From Flavobacterium sp. 9 (GTDB lineage Bacteria; Bacteroidota; Bacteroidia; Flavobacteriales; Flavobacteriaceae): DNA of 64,000 bases. Position numbers and translations under genes: made by a program. The stretch covers positions 1,054,001-1,118,000 of the forward strand of contig NZ_PEEU01000001.1 in assembly GCF_002754195.1 (NCBI RefSeq), given 5' to 3'. Positions within the stretch are counted from its first letter, which is position 1; every line of letters starts with the position of its first letter. Under the pieces are notes generated by a model. It saw nothing but the letters and a program-made list of their open reading frames with translations. It was not told the DNA's origin and did not search any database. This document shows positions 1-8,919 of the stretch, piece by piece.

Positions 1-580
1 CTTTATTATAATGAGCCGCCAAAGTATGCGTGTCAAGCGCCGGACTTATATCTAAATTTACGGGCGGCAACTGAGCGGTATCTCCAAGAAGAATCATCTT
101 GCAATTGGTTCCTGAATATACATACGAAATCAAATCGTCCAGAAGCGATCCGTTATCATAAAGTTTAGAATCTGAATTGCTATCAGAAATCATCGAAGCC
201 TCATCGACGATAAAAATGGTGTTTTTATGCTTGTTCAATTGCTTGGTAAAAGCAACGCCTCCACCAGCCGACTTTTTAGGAAAATATATTTTTTTATGGA
301 TTGTAAAAGCAGGCGTATTCGAATAATTTGCAATTACTTTTGCCGCACGACCAGTTGGCGCCAACAAAACAAACTTTTTATTAATATCGCCAAGATTGTT
401 TACAATTGTCGAAATCACAGTCGTTTTTCCAGTTCCGGCATATCCTTTTAGTACAAAAATCGTATCGTTATGTGTGTCCGTTAAGAAAATAGCGATTTTC
501 TGAAAAAAAATGTCCTGTTTGTATGTTGGAGGAAACGGAAATCTTTTTTGCAAAACGCCGTAAAACAAAGATGAATTCAT
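1..580 (-). CDS. RecD-like AAA ATPase/DNA helicase, 5' part (runs off the window)
   Basis: The reading frame starts with the ATG complementary to 578-580 and stays open to base 1, giving about 193 N-terminal residues. Walker A (GYAGTGKTT) lies near residue 45 and Walker B (IFIVDEASM) near residue 105. They are followed by LLGDTAQLPPV, the motif III region of superfamily 1 helicases of the RecD/UvrD type. These enzymes unwind DNA with ATP; small RecD-like proteins of this kind are common in Flavobacteriia and their role in repair or recombination is inferred. The gene is transcribed away from the repeat-rich gap at 581-1083. The C-terminal helicase domain lies outside the window, so completeness cannot be judged. 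Confidence 0.8.
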   Translation of the reverse strand, partial: MNSSLFYGVLQKRFPFPPTYKQDIFFQKIAIFLTDTHNDTIFVLKGYAGTGKTTVISTIVNNLGDINKKFVLLAPTGRAAKVIANYSNTPAFTIHKKIYFPKKSAGGGVAFTKQLNKHKNTIFIVDEASMISDSNSDSKLYDNGSLLDDLISYVYSGTNCKMILLGDTAQLPPVNLDISPALDTHTLAAHYNK

Positions 581-641
581 AAGGTAAAATTGAAATACAA
601 AGTACGGGCTTTTTAATGGCAATGTCAATTTAATCTTTTCC

Positions 642-939
642 ACCATATAAGTAATGTAAGTCCATATTATCATGGAATCAATACAAAAAGCTTTGACATA
701 AGAATCAGCATGGCCCAAGGTTTCAACCTTGGGAGACGTATTATAATATTTGTTTGATTCTATATATTACAACAATATATTGTGTTCCAGTGGTTGAAAC
801 CACTGGCTATGTTTCCTATACTTTACCTTTACTGATCATTTACAAGATTCAAACTTTAAATGGCAAGTCACAGATTTTCACATTGAATTCCATTTCCAGC
901 AAAAGCTAAATCTTAAATTACTTACATCACTTATATGGT
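642..939. mobile_element. MITE-like noncoding element with 19-bp terminal inverted repeats
   Basis: ACCATATAAGTAATGTAAG at 642-660 is matched by an inverted copy at 921-939 with one mismatch in 19. Inside are two perfect palindromes (CCAAGGTTTCAACCTTGG near 715 and CCAGTGGTTGAAACCACTGG near 787). No credible gene is present. The ends resemble those of the two 152-bp elements at 48058 and 49274, but the interior differs. No target duplication is obvious. This fills most of the gap between the helicase and the DUF3822 gene; the mobile nature is inference. Confidence 0.5.
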
Positions 940-1083
940 AAAGAAAATTTAACCTTGCTTTAAAATCTAATTGAAATTGTTTTTTGAAATTGCAATTATA
1001 ATTCTTCCTTTTTAATTTGTAAGTTTGTACTCGCCTTAAATTCTTTCTTGATTCAAAAACAGGTAACGAATTGTAAATCAAAT

Positions 1084-1905
1084 ATGTCATTGCAAAATAC
1101 TAATATCACTTCAAAAAATTACAAAAAACTTTCTATTCAGGTTTCCTTGAATGGATTTTCATTTTGTTGTTTTGATACTCTAAATAATACTATTACAGCG
1201 TTTAACGAAGTTAACTTTGATGCTGCACAAAAAACATCAAAAATTGAAGACTTATATAGTGCTGCTTTTAAAAACTATCCTGAATTAAAAGATTCTTACG
1301 ACGAGATTTTGGTAATTCACAACAATAATCTTTCAACTTTTGTACCAACGGCTTTGTTCGACGAAAATTACCTGGCAAGCTATTTACAATACACTACAAA
1401 AGTTTTTGAAACTGATTTTTTTACTTTCGATCATCTTTCAAAATACGAAATGAATTCGGTTTATATTCCGTATGTCAATATTAATAACTTTTTAATTGAT
1501 ACTGTTGGTTCGTTTGATTACAAACATGTCAACAGTATTTTGGTCGAGAAAATCATTGAAAATTCAAAAAACAATGATGAGAAAAAAATGGTGGTAAATT
1601 TCAATCCAAATCATTTTGAAATAATCGTTGTGCAAAATCAAAAGCTGCTATTATTCAATTCTTTTGAATACCAGACTCCCGAAGATTTTCTTTATTATAT
1701 ACTATTTACTGCCGAACAATTGAGCTTAAATCCAGAAAGTTTTCCGCTTGAATTGTTAGGAACAATAGATAGAAACGACCCATTTTATGCCATTGCTTAC
1801 AAGTATATTCGCCATATTTCTTTTATGGATGTAGAGACTTTACAGCAAAGAAACCGCTTTTCAACTGCACAAAATCAAAAACATTATATCTTATTTCAAT
1901 CATGA
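1084..1905 (+). CDS. DUF3822 family protein
   Basis: A soluble protein of 273 residues with no signal peptide or membrane segment. It matches what I know of DUF3822, a Bacteroidota family that usually sits directly upstream of rsmD, as here. An ATG also exists at 1048, but MSLQNTNITSKN from 1084 fits the family start better and leaves an A/T-rich leader. The fold is thought to be actin/ASKHA-like in related families, and no catalytic motif stands out here. The stop overlaps the rsmD start by four bases (ATGA), so the two are translationally coupled and probably act in a shared housekeeping context. The function is unknown. Confidence 0.8.
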   Translation: MSLQNTNITSKNYKKLSIQVSLNGFSFCCFDTLNNTITAFNEVNFDAAQKTSKIEDLYSAAFKNYPELKDSYDEILVIHNNNLSTFVPTALFDENYLASYLQYTTKVFETDFFTFDHLSKYEMNSVYIPYVNINNFLIDTVGSFDYKHVNSILVEKIIENSKNNDEKKMVVNFNPNHFEIIVVQNQKLLLFNSFEYQTPEDFLYYILFTAEQLSLNPESFPLELLGTIDRNDPFYAIAYKYIRHISFMDVETLQQRNRFSTAQNQKHYILFQS

Positions 1906-2504
1906 GAATCATTTCAGGAAAATACAAAGGACGCCGAATTTTTCCGCCAAAAAACCTTCCTGTAAGACCTACGACTGACATGAGTAAAGAAGCATTATTT
2001 AATGTTTTAAATAATCATTTTAGTTTTGACGGCTTAAAGGTTTTAGACTTATTTTCGGGAACCGGTAATATCAGTTACGAATTCGCTTCACGCGGAAGTG
2101 CTCCAATTACCTCAGTTGATGGTGATTTTGGATGTGTAAAATTTGTCAAACAAGTCGCTTCAGAATATGATTTTAATATTGCGGCTACGAAAAGTGACGT
2201 TTATAAATTTCTGGAAAATTGCAAAACATCCTATGATATTATTTTTGCAGATCCGCCTTATGGATTAGATCAAAATGCTTTTGAAAAAATTGTTTTAACG
2301 GTTTTCGAAAGAGATTTACTTCATGAAGACGGAATGATGATTATCGAGCATTCGAAATATACAAAAATGGAGCATTTAAGTAATTTTTCTTTTCAGAAAA
2401 GCTACGGAGGATCTTTCTTTAGTTTCTTTGAATTGAATTCTACAGATGACGACGAAGAACTTCCGGACAATTCCATAAAAATAATAGAAGAAGACGAAGG
2501 ATAA
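1902..2504 (+). CDS. rsmD: 16S rRNA (guanine(966)-N2)-methyltransferase RsmD
   Basis: A 200-residue class I SAM-dependent methyltransferase. The N-terminus MRIISGKYKGRRI and the segment RPTTDMSKEALFN are hallmarks of RsmD. The SAM-binding loop is LDLFSGTGNISYEF (about residues 50-63) and the catalytic motif IV is ADPPYG (about residue 119). In E. coli RsmD methylates G966 of 16S rRNA during 30S assembly. Its length is normal apart from an acidic C-terminal tail (DDDEELP...EEDEG). It is coupled by ATGA overlap to the DUF3822 gene and followed by a strong bidirectional hairpin at 2523-2556. Confidence 0.95.
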   Translation: MRIISGKYKGRRIFPPKNLPVRPTTDMSKEALFNVLNNHFSFDGLKVLDLFSGTGNISYEFASRGSAPITSVDGDFGCVKFVKQVASEYDFNIAATKSDVYKFLENCKTSYDIIFADPPYGLDQNAFEKIVLTVFERDLLHEDGMMIIEHSKYTKMEHLSNFSFQKSYGGSFFSFFELNSTDDDEELPDNSIKIIEEDEG

Positions 2505-2522
2505 TTTCCTTTTTAAATCATA

Positions 2523-2556
2523 AAAAAATCCCTTGAAAATTTCAAGGGATTTTTTG
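2523..2556. terminator. Bidirectional intrinsic terminator
   Basis: A palindrome around ATCCCTTGAAAATTTCAAGG flanked by A-run and T-run lies between the convergent rsmD and outer-membrane protein genes. It can terminate both strands. Confidence 0.85.
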
Positions 2557-2558
2557 TT

Positions 2559-4673
2559 TTATCGAACTCTGTCTGAATTCTCATTAATACTCTTTTCTTT
2601 AAATTCAGTAGTCTTTATTTTTCCAAAAGAATACTTTATCGCAATTGAAACTTCCTGAGCATCGACTACATATCTTGCTTTTGAGCTGACATTATTAATT
2701 GTAAATTCTTCTTTTTCTACTACATTTTTAAAAATGTTATTCCAACTGAGTGTACAATTCCATTTTTTAAGAAAGGTTTTTGAAACCGCCATATCAACCA
2801 GAAATCTGGCATTTCGTTCAAAAACTCCTTTATATTGTTCCGTTAATCCCCAAAAACTAACGACTACATTATATTCTTTTGGAAGCTTAAATTCGTTACT
2901 CGAATAATAATACAAATAAGGTTTTGATGATAATTGTACTGCCGACGGATCTTGTATTTTCTCCAGAATAAAAACGAGCGAATTAGTTGTTGTCCAGAAT
3001 TTATAAGTAAAAGGTATTTCAAAATCAAGACTAATTCCTTCTTCTTTCTTGAAATTTATATCTTTAAAAGTCATTATATTTTGCTGGTTATCAAACGTAA
3101 AAGTATTATAAACCGGATCTGTATTTTGGTAATAACTTAATTTCACTGATTTATCATGATATTGAAAAGTAGACGAAATTTCATTAATAATAGTTGGATC
3201 TAAAAAAATGTTTCGAGCATATAAAAAATATGGATTTATATAAGTTGCGCCCTGACTTAAAGACGAATAATTAGGTCTTGAAATACTCTTAGCATAATTT
3301 ATACTAATATTTTTTGTGCTGTCAATTGCAAATGTAAACTGTGCTTTTGGAAAAAATTTGGTGTAGTTTTTATCTATTAAAGGCGTTAAATCAGTTCTAA
3401 ATTTCCCGTCTACATTGGTATTCTCTACTCTTACACCAACTGAGAAATCGACCTTTTTAATCTTTCCGGAAAGCTGACTATATCCCGCTAAATTTTGCTC
3501 GCTAAAATCATAATGGCTTATTTCATTTACATTAGTTTTATAATATAAAATATCCGAATCTGATTTTGAAGTAGCAGAAGAGTACAATCCTCCAACTTCC
3601 AATTTTATTTCATTTTTGAATTTTTTCTCTGCATCAATTCTTCCGGAAAAAACATTTACTTTAAATCTTTGATCTCGATTTTGCGTCAATTCAAATTGTG
3701 TATCATTAAAATTATCCTGAACATTACTCAAAGAAGTCTGATCAAAATTTGAATATTGAATTCCGGTAAAAACCTGCGTATCAATTGACTTAATTTTCTT
3801 AGAATAATTCAAAAAAGAGTTTACAAAATTCTTTCTTCCGCTATTATTGCTAGCCGTCACAACATGATTTTCAATCTCTTTATTTTTATTATCCGTTATT
3901 GTATTGATTGGAAAAGCATCTGTTTGTAATTTACTATTGACACTAAACGAAAAATAATCATCTTCGTTTATTTTATAAAACAAACCTGCGCCAAACACGT
4001 ATTGTTTTCTTTTAGTATCGGCGGTTACATCATATTTAGAAGCAATATCTGCAGTCGGAATTTGATAATCGATACTATGGTTTTCCCACGGGTTTAGACG
4101 ATTGTAATTGAAATTTGCTTTCAGTTCGAGTTTGTTTTTTTTGAAATTAGAATTAAATCCTAGGTAATTATTGTAGTTTTTTTTGAAAGAAGCAACCTCA
4201 GAAATTTCCGTTCGGAAACTATCTTTTTTGCTAAATTTTCTTGTAATTAAAATCACAGAACGACCTTCGGCTTCATATTTAGAAGATGGATTCTGAATGA
4301 TTTCGATCGTTTTAATATCGGCTACAGCCAAAGCATTCAAATCGTTCATTCCTACTTTTTGATTGTCGATATAAATCAGCGGACTTCCTTTGCCAATAAC
4401 CGTAATACTTTCTTTGTCTGAACTCACTTGAACCGTTGGTAATTTCGCCAATAAATCAACTGAATTTGGAATCGAATTGTAAATCGAATTAGCAACATCT
4501 ACTTTTATATTTCCGTTTGTATTGGTAAAAGTTTTTTTGTTTTGAGTGATCACAACTTCATTTAACTTATTCGAAATACTGTCTTTAGGAGTTTCGGTTT
4601 GTGCATTTGCAAGTAGAGAACAACAAAATAAAATTAGAATTAAGAAAAGTTTTAAAGGCAAATAAATGTTCAT
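2559..4673 (-). CDS. Outer-membrane beta-barrel (TonB-receptor-like) protein
   Basis: About 704 residues from the ATG at 4673, which begins MNIYLPLKLFLILILFCC and gives a clean signal peptide ending ANAQ. The earlier in-frame start at 4700 would add nine residues ahead of it. After the signal come the sequence LNEVVITQNKK, a short plug-like region (IKTIEIIQNPSSKYEAEGR, typical of TonB-dependent receptor plugs), and a long stretch of alternating beta strands ending in the short aromatic/basic C-terminus of a barrel. There is no N-terminal carboxypeptidase-like domain. This fits the outer membrane beta-barrel family (OMP_b-brl_3) of Bacteroidota. The substrate is unknown. It lies divergent to a two-component system at 4931 that may regulate it, which is inference. 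Confidence 0.8.
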   Translation of the reverse strand: MNIYLPLKLFLILILFCCSLLANAQTETPKDSISNKLNEVVITQNKKTFTNTNGNIKVDVANSIYNSIPNSVDLLAKLPTVQVSSDKESITVIGKGSPLIYIDNQKVGMNDLNALAVADIKTIEIIQNPSSKYEAEGRSVILITRKFSKKDSFRTEISEVASFKKNYNNYLGFNSNFKKNKLELKANFNYNRLNPWENHSIDYQIPTADIASKYDVTADTKRKQYVFGAGLFYKINEDDYFSFSVNSKLQTDAFPINTITDNKNKEIENHVVTASNNSGRKNFVNSFLNYSKKIKSIDTQVFTGIQYSNFDQTSLSNVQDNFNDTQFELTQNRDQRFKVNVFSGRIDAEKKFKNEIKLEVGGLYSSATSKSDSDILYYKTNVNEISHYDFSEQNLAGYSQLSGKIKKVDFSVGVRVENTNVDGKFRTDLTPLIDKNYTKFFPKAQFTFAIDSTKNISINYAKSISRPNYSSLSQGATYINPYFLYARNIFLDPTIINEISSTFQYHDKSVKLSYYQNTDPVYNTFTFDNQQNIMTFKDINFKKEEGISLDFEIPFTYKFWTTTNSLVFILEKIQDPSAVQLSSKPYLYYYSSNEFKLPKEYNVVVSFWGLTEQYKGVFERNARFLVDMAVSKTFLKKWNCTLSWNNIFKNVVEKEEFTINNVSSKARYVVDAQEVSIAIKYSFGKIKTTEFKEKSINENSDRVR

Positions 4674-4806
4674 TTTTTGATTGATTTTAGATTGAAACAA
4701 TGCAAAAGTGCTTCTAAAAATGAGTTCTGAAGGTTAATTGAAGGTTAATGCGGAGTTAACGTGCTTTTTGTACTATAAAAGCATTATTTTTGAATCGAGA
4801 AAATTT

Positions 4807-4914
4807 GCCCACAGATTTTACGGATTAAACGGATTTACACTGGTTTAAGTAATAAAGTTTGCGTAAAAATAATATCTATACAAATCCGTTTAATCAGCGT
4901 CATCCGCGTGCCAT
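4807..4914. repeat. Dispersed palindromic repeat (ACGGATTAAACGGATTT type)
   Basis: The arms ACGGATTAAACGGATTT and AAATCCGTTTAATCAG are inverted relative to each other. The right end reads CATCCGCGTGCCATT, the same edge found in the copies at 8920, 11300, 14330, 51246 and 52196. It lies in the divergent gap between the barrel gene and the sensor kinase. Confidence 0.6.
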
Positions 4915-4930
4915 TATTTCATAATAACAA

Positions 4931-6289
4931 ATGAAACAAAGAATCAATTTATTAATCGCATTTTCTGTTATAGCTTTGATCGTTTTATCGACGGTTCAAT
5001 GCTATTTGGTAAAAACGACTTACGATTATAAAGTGGCGCAATTTCATACGGAAATCAAAAATGAAATCGCTCAGATATCTAACAATTATAGTGATATAGA
5101 TTCTGTAATTGTATCTAGAAAAGAAGCTCTTTATAAAAATTTGTCCGAGAATTATATCAAAGGAAAAAAGAGCAAACTAGATATCAAAAATGGTGTTCTT
5201 GGCAATGAATTTAGAGATATATTGACGCAGAAAATCCAACGTAAGTTTGAACGTGATTTACCAAATCTAAAAATTGATTTTGCGATTGTACTCAATAAAT
5301 TTATACTGTACCAAAACACAAAAAAAGCAGATACAATTTTCTCTGAAAAGCCATTTATACAAAACAAATTATACGGAAATCTAGCTTCTTTAAATCACGC
5401 TTTTCTGGTACGGAATTATGTTGGAACCACGAACGGAACTTTCGCTAATCAAGATTACAAATTATTGACAGAAGATTCAATGTACGTTTCTGTAATCGAC
5501 TGGGAAATGATTATTTTAAGGCGAATGATGTTTGTTTTAATCTTATCATTATTATCGATCTTAACACTTATAACGCTTTTTGTAATCGCAATAAAAGCTT
5601 TAATCAAACAGAAAAAAGTAAGCGATGTAAAAACTGATTTCATCAATAATATTACGCACGAACTTAAAACACCTTTAGCAACTTTAAGTATTTCGACCAA
5701 AATCCTGGAGAAGAAAAATATTCGTGATGATGATGAAAATTTCCAGGCAATTGTCAATACGATTTCACGCCAGAACAATCGTTTACAAAATCTGATTGAT
5801 CAGGTTATGGCAAATTCACTGGCTGAAAATGAAATTGAATTACAAAAAGAAAAAATAGAAACCGAAGATTTTCTTACTGCAATTGTGAATGATTTTAAAA
5901 TTACATTCCCAAAAATCAATCTTCAAACTGATTTTCAAACGCAGAAAACAATTTTAGTTTTAGATAAATTCCATCTGACAACCGCTTTTTTAAATGTTTT
6001 AGAAAATGCTGTAAAATACGGTTCAAATACGATTACGATAAAAACAAGAATAGTCCAAAATCAATTTTCTATTAGTATTGAAGATGACGGAATTGGAATT
6101 GAAAAGAATAAACAATCGCTCCTTTTTGATAAATTCTATCGCGTAGAACAAGGTAATCTTCATAATACAAAAGGCTTAGGTTTAGGATTGTATTATGTCA
6201 ATCAAATTATAAAAGCGCATCAGGGCACAATTAACGTTGTGAGTGATTTAGGAAAAGGAACTCAGTTTACTATTTTATTAAAAATTTAA
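4931..6289 (+). CDS. Sensor histidine kinase
   Basis: 452 residues. A transmembrane helix lies at about residues 7-27 and a second at about 197-220, so the intervening ~170 residues form a periplasmic sensor domain. No HAMP domain is evident. The H-box is NNITHELKTPLATLS (phospho-acceptor His near residue 243), the N-box NVLENAVKYG, and the G boxes DDGIGIE and GLGLGLYYV, so the HisKA and HATPase_c domains are complete. It autophosphorylates and passes phosphate to the response regulator ten bases downstream. The pair resembles the RprX/RprY class of Bacteroidota. The signal sensed is unknown; the divergent outer-membrane gene is a candidate target. Confidence 0.9.
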   Translation: MKQRINLLIAFSVIALIVLSTVQCYLVKTTYDYKVAQFHTEIKNEIAQISNNYSDIDSVIVSRKEALYKNLSENYIKGKKSKLDIKNGVLGNEFRDILTQKIQRKFERDLPNLKIDFAIVLNKFILYQNTKKADTIFSEKPFIQNKLYGNLASLNHAFLVRNYVGTTNGTFANQDYKLLTEDSMYVSVIDWEMIILRRMMFVLILSLLSILTLITLFVIAIKALIKQKKVSDVKTDFINNITHELKTPLATLSISTKILEKKNIRDDDENFQAIVNTISRQNNRLQNLIDQVMANSLAENEIELQKEKIETEDFLTAIVNDFKITFPKINLQTDFQTQKTILVLDKFHLTTAFLNVLENAVKYGSNTITIKTRIVQNQFSISIEDDGIGIEKNKQSLLFDKFYRVEQGNLHNTKGLGLGLYYVNQIIKAHQGTINVVSDLGKGTQFTILLKI

Positions 6290-6299
6290 TTATCTTATT

Positions 6300-6989
6300 T
6301 TGAAAAAATTACTTTTAGCTGAAGACGATTTTGACTTTGCCGGAATTTTAAAAAAATATTTAGAATTACATCAATTTGAAGTAATCTGGGCAGAAAATGG
6401 AGAAATAGCTTTAGACTATTTTAAAAACCAAGAATTTGATATTTGTGTTTTTGACGTTATGATGCCAAAATTAGATGGTTTTTCATTGGCCGAAAAAATA
6501 ATTACAATCAATCCTGAGATTCCATTTATTTTTCTAACAGCTAGAAAGTTAAAAGAAGACAAAATCACCGGATTAAAACTTGGTGCAGACGATTATATCA
6601 TAAAACCTTTTGAAGTCGACGAACTGGTTTTGCGTTTGCAGAATATTCTAAAGAGAATCGAACAAAAGAGAACTCTGGACGGAAATAATATAATTGAAAT
6701 TGGTTCTTATATCTTTGATAATGAAAGATTAACACTAAATAATAGAAATCATGTGCAACAGCTTACAGAAATGGAAGCTTCGCTTATTGAGTATTTATAT
6801 CTAAACCACAATACGTTATTAAAGAGAGACCAAATTTTAATGTCGGTTTGGAAAAAAGATGATTATTTCTCAGGACGAAGTATGGATGTTTTTATCAGCA
6901 GACTTAGAAAATACTTTAATTCAGATCCAAAAATCAGTATTGAAAGTGTTCGTAATATTGGCTTAGAATTTAAAATAGAAAAACCTTGA
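6300..6989 (+). CDS. OmpR/PhoB-family response regulator
   Basis: 229 residues, starting at a TTG (MKKLLLAEDDFDF); no upstream ATG gives a better N-terminus. The receiver domain covers about 1-120, with the acidic pair ED near residue 8, the phospho-acceptor Asp in CVFDVMMPKLDG (near residue 54) and the conserved Lys in IIKPFEVDEL. A winged-helix DNA-binding domain follows (about 130-227), with RSMDVFISRLRKYF as the recognition-helix region. It is co-transcribed with the kinase at 4931. Its stop codon lies inside a perfect inverted repeat that probably ends transcription. Confidence 0.92.
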   Translation: MKKLLLAEDDFDFAGILKKYLELHQFEVIWAENGEIALDYFKNQEFDICVFDVMMPKLDGFSLAEKIITINPEIPFIFLTARKLKEDKITGLKLGADDYIIKPFEVDELVLRLQNILKRIEQKRTLDGNNIIEIGSYIFDNERLTLNNRNHVQQLTEMEASLIEYLYLNHNTLLKRDQILMSVWKKDDYFSGRSMDVFISRLRKYFNSDPKISIESVRNIGLEFKIEKP

Positions 6990-7011
6990 CGAATCAAGGT
7001 TTTTCTATTTT
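6972..7011. terminator. Perfect 17-bp inverted repeat, bidirectional terminator
   Basis: Positions 6972-6988 and 6995-7011 are exact reverse complements (core AAAAACCTTG/CAAGGTTTTT) with a 6-nt loop. The stop codon of the response regulator (6987-6989) is inside the structure, and a convergent gene ends at 7019. Confidence 0.85.
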
Positions 7012-7018
7012 AAAAAGA

Positions 7019-7567
7019 TTATTTCCCGATAACCCATCCTAGTGAAAAGTTTGCTACTGCTGCAAATTCACTGTCATATTTATCAATATTAATACCCGCA
7101 CCTAAGTTTACTTCTAAATTAAATCTTCCTTTATAAGTTCGCTGAAATCCCCAAAGCGGAGCAATTGTTACAGAAGGACAATATTCATTAAACTTACTAT
7201 TTGCAGAAATTGATTGAAAGTGATAGTAGACCGAGCCAGCGACAAAGTTCCCTGAATTATAGGCTGTTCTTTTTCCTTTAGTTGCTCTTTTTTCCAGATT
7301 ATAATAATGACGAAATTGTTCCGTAATTGTTGGAACAAAATACCAAGTAGATTCATCATAAAAATCACTATGTCTATACCCTAAGTTCAAACTTAGTTCC
7401 GAATAAAGTGTATTTTTAGTATCAAAGCCATGTTCATATACAAACCCCGGAACTAACAAATTAATTTTAAATTGATTTTTTCTGACAGAAGTTACAGCTT
7501 CATCTTGTGCATAAACCCCATTAAACAAAAGAACGGCAAAACATAAGAACAGATAATTTTTTTTCAT
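7019..7567 (-). CDS. Secreted/outer-membrane protein of unknown function
   Basis: 182 residues with a signal peptide (MKKNYLFLCFAVLLFNGVYA, cleavage before QDEA). The mature part is rich in alternating aromatic and polar residues (LYSELSLNLGYRH, YNLEKRA, FQRTYKGRFNLEVNLGAG) and ends FSLGWVIGK, a pattern typical of a small beta barrel. I do not recognise a named family; small DUF3575-like barrels are a possibility. It is convergent with the response regulator and has its own short transcription unit. Confidence 0.65.
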   Translation of the reverse strand: MKKNYLFLCFAVLLFNGVYAQDEAVTSVRKNQFKINLLVPGFVYEHGFDTKNTLYSELSLNLGYRHSDFYDESTWYFVPTITEQFRHYYNLEKRATKGKRTAYNSGNFVAGSVYYHFQSISANSKFNEYCPSVTIAPLWGFQRTYKGRFNLEVNLGAGINIDKYDSEFAAVANFSLGWVIGK

Positions 7568-7732
7568 TTTGGTTATTTAAATTGGTTGCGCCAAAAATAG
7601 CATTTAAATAATACAAATCGTATTAAAAGATCCTTTTAACACTGAGAAAAATATAAGTTTTAAAGGCAATTGTATAACGGTTCTAAAAGATATCATAATA
7701 CATTTGTTATGAACCTTTTAAAACTAGAAATC

Positions 7733-7927
7733 ATGAACCTAAAAAGATTTTTTGGAGGTCTACTAACCATTCTTGGTATAGTTGGACTTATTTATACAGC
7801 CGTGATATTCTCCGGTACATCCGGAGCAACAAGAGATATTAAATCACTAATTATTTATGGAATTCTTGGTATTGTTTTCTTTATGTCCGGAATCAGTTTA
7901 GTGCGTACAACAAAAGACGAATCATAA
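7733..7927 (+). CDS. Small two-helix membrane protein
   Basis: 64 residues starting MNLKRFFGG. In-frame starts at 7670 and 7709 exist, but the hydrophilic residues they add look untranslated. It has two hydrophobic helices: LLTILGIVGLIYTAVIF (about 9-25) and YGILGIVFFMSGISLV (about 41-57), separated by a short polar loop with RDIKS. It ends KDES. Such two-helix proteins are common and uncharacterised in Flavobacterium. The stop is one base from the end of the convergent panE-like gene. Confidence 0.6.
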   Translation: MNLKRFFGGLLTILGIVGLIYTAVIFSGTSGATRDIKSLIIYGILGIVFFMSGISLVRTTKDES

Positions 7928-7928
7928 T

Positions 7929-8852
7929 TTATTGAGGCAACAAAACGTTAGCAATCTTTGTATAAAAAGGAGTTTCTACATTGTATTTAGCGCCTTCTTT
8001 AACCACAAACTGAGTTAATGAAATTGCCTCTGTATTTTTGTCTGCCAATAAATCTCTGTGCATAGATGAAGTCGCTTCTTTTGGCGATTTCTCTAATTTT
8101 ACGATTGTTTGTTGTACAATATCGTTTGGCAGTTTCAGCTCTTTAGCTTTGGCAACCGCTACAATTTCATGTATTAATTGAACATAAAGCTCTTTAGATT
8201 CGGGATTGTTTAAAATTTCACCAATATTCTCATTCAAATAAGAAGTTGCAGAAGCTAATGCCGAAATAAAAATGAATTTCTCCCAAACCGTTTCTTCAAT
8301 ATTTTCAACCAGATAACTTTCGATTTTGGCCTTTTGCAAAATGTCTTGCAATTCTTCTAATTTTGATCTTGAAGTCGTTTTAGAGCCAAAAAATAACTTT
8401 TCGTAAAAACCCATTTTCCTGATCGTTCCAGGCGAAAAGATCATCGAAATAATATAAACACAACCTTCTAAAACTACATTCTCAGGGAATAATTCCTGAA
8501 TACGTTCCGGCGCATCAACGCCATTATACAAAGGAAGAATAACGGTTTCAGAAACAATACACTTTTTTAACGAAAGTAAACTTTCCTCAATATCGTAGGT
8601 TTTGGTAGCGCAAATTAAATAATCTAATTGCCCAATTTCATCCGGATTATTCGAAACCAATTTTGGACGAACAATAAATTCAGTTTCATCTGTAACGATT
8701 TTTAATCCGTCCTGAGCGATTATTCTTTGAGTTTCTCCACGCGCAATAAAGACAATTTCAATTGCATCCGATCCAAAATAAGCTTTCGCCAAAAGTCCAC
8801 CAAAATAACCTCCAACTCCACCAAGTCCTAAAATTCCGATTCTTGTTTTCAT
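7929..8852 (-). CDS. panE: 2-dehydropantoate 2-reductase (ketopantoate reductase family)
   Basis: 307 residues. The N-terminal Rossmann fold begins GILGLGGVGGYFGGLLA with the GxGxxG NADPH loop. Downstream are the conserved CATKTYDIEES and PLYNGVDAPERIQE segments of the ApbA/PanE N domain, and a C-terminal helical domain with the catalytic-lysine region EETVWEKFIFISALASAT. Ketopantoate reductase makes pantoate for coenzyme A. Several PanE-like paralogues of unknown substrate exist in Bacteroidota, so the symbol is provisional. It stands alone, with a repeat-filled gap upstream. Confidence 0.85.
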   Translation of the reverse strand: MKTRIGILGLGGVGGYFGGLLAKAYFGSDAIEIVFIARGETQRIIAQDGLKIVTDETEFIVRPKLVSNNPDEIGQLDYLICATKTYDIEESLLSLKKCIVSETVILPLYNGVDAPERIQELFPENVVLEGCVYIISMIFSPGTIRKMGFYEKLFFGSKTTSRSKLEELQDILQKAKIESYLVENIEETVWEKFIFISALASATSYLNENIGEILNNPESKELYVQLIHEIVAVAKAKELKLPNDIVQQTIVKLEKSPKEATSSMHRDLLADKNTEAISLTQFVVKEGAKYNVETPFYTKIANVLLPQ

Positions 8853-8919
8853 AATTATTATTTTTTAGCCACGAATTACACTAATTAGCTCGAATTAAAA
8901 GTAACACAACCATATAGTT

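Noticed and set aside
878..1090. 70-residue minus-strand ORF before DUF3822
   Set aside because: It overlaps the inverted-repeat end and the real gene start; composition is non-coding-like and no motif is present.
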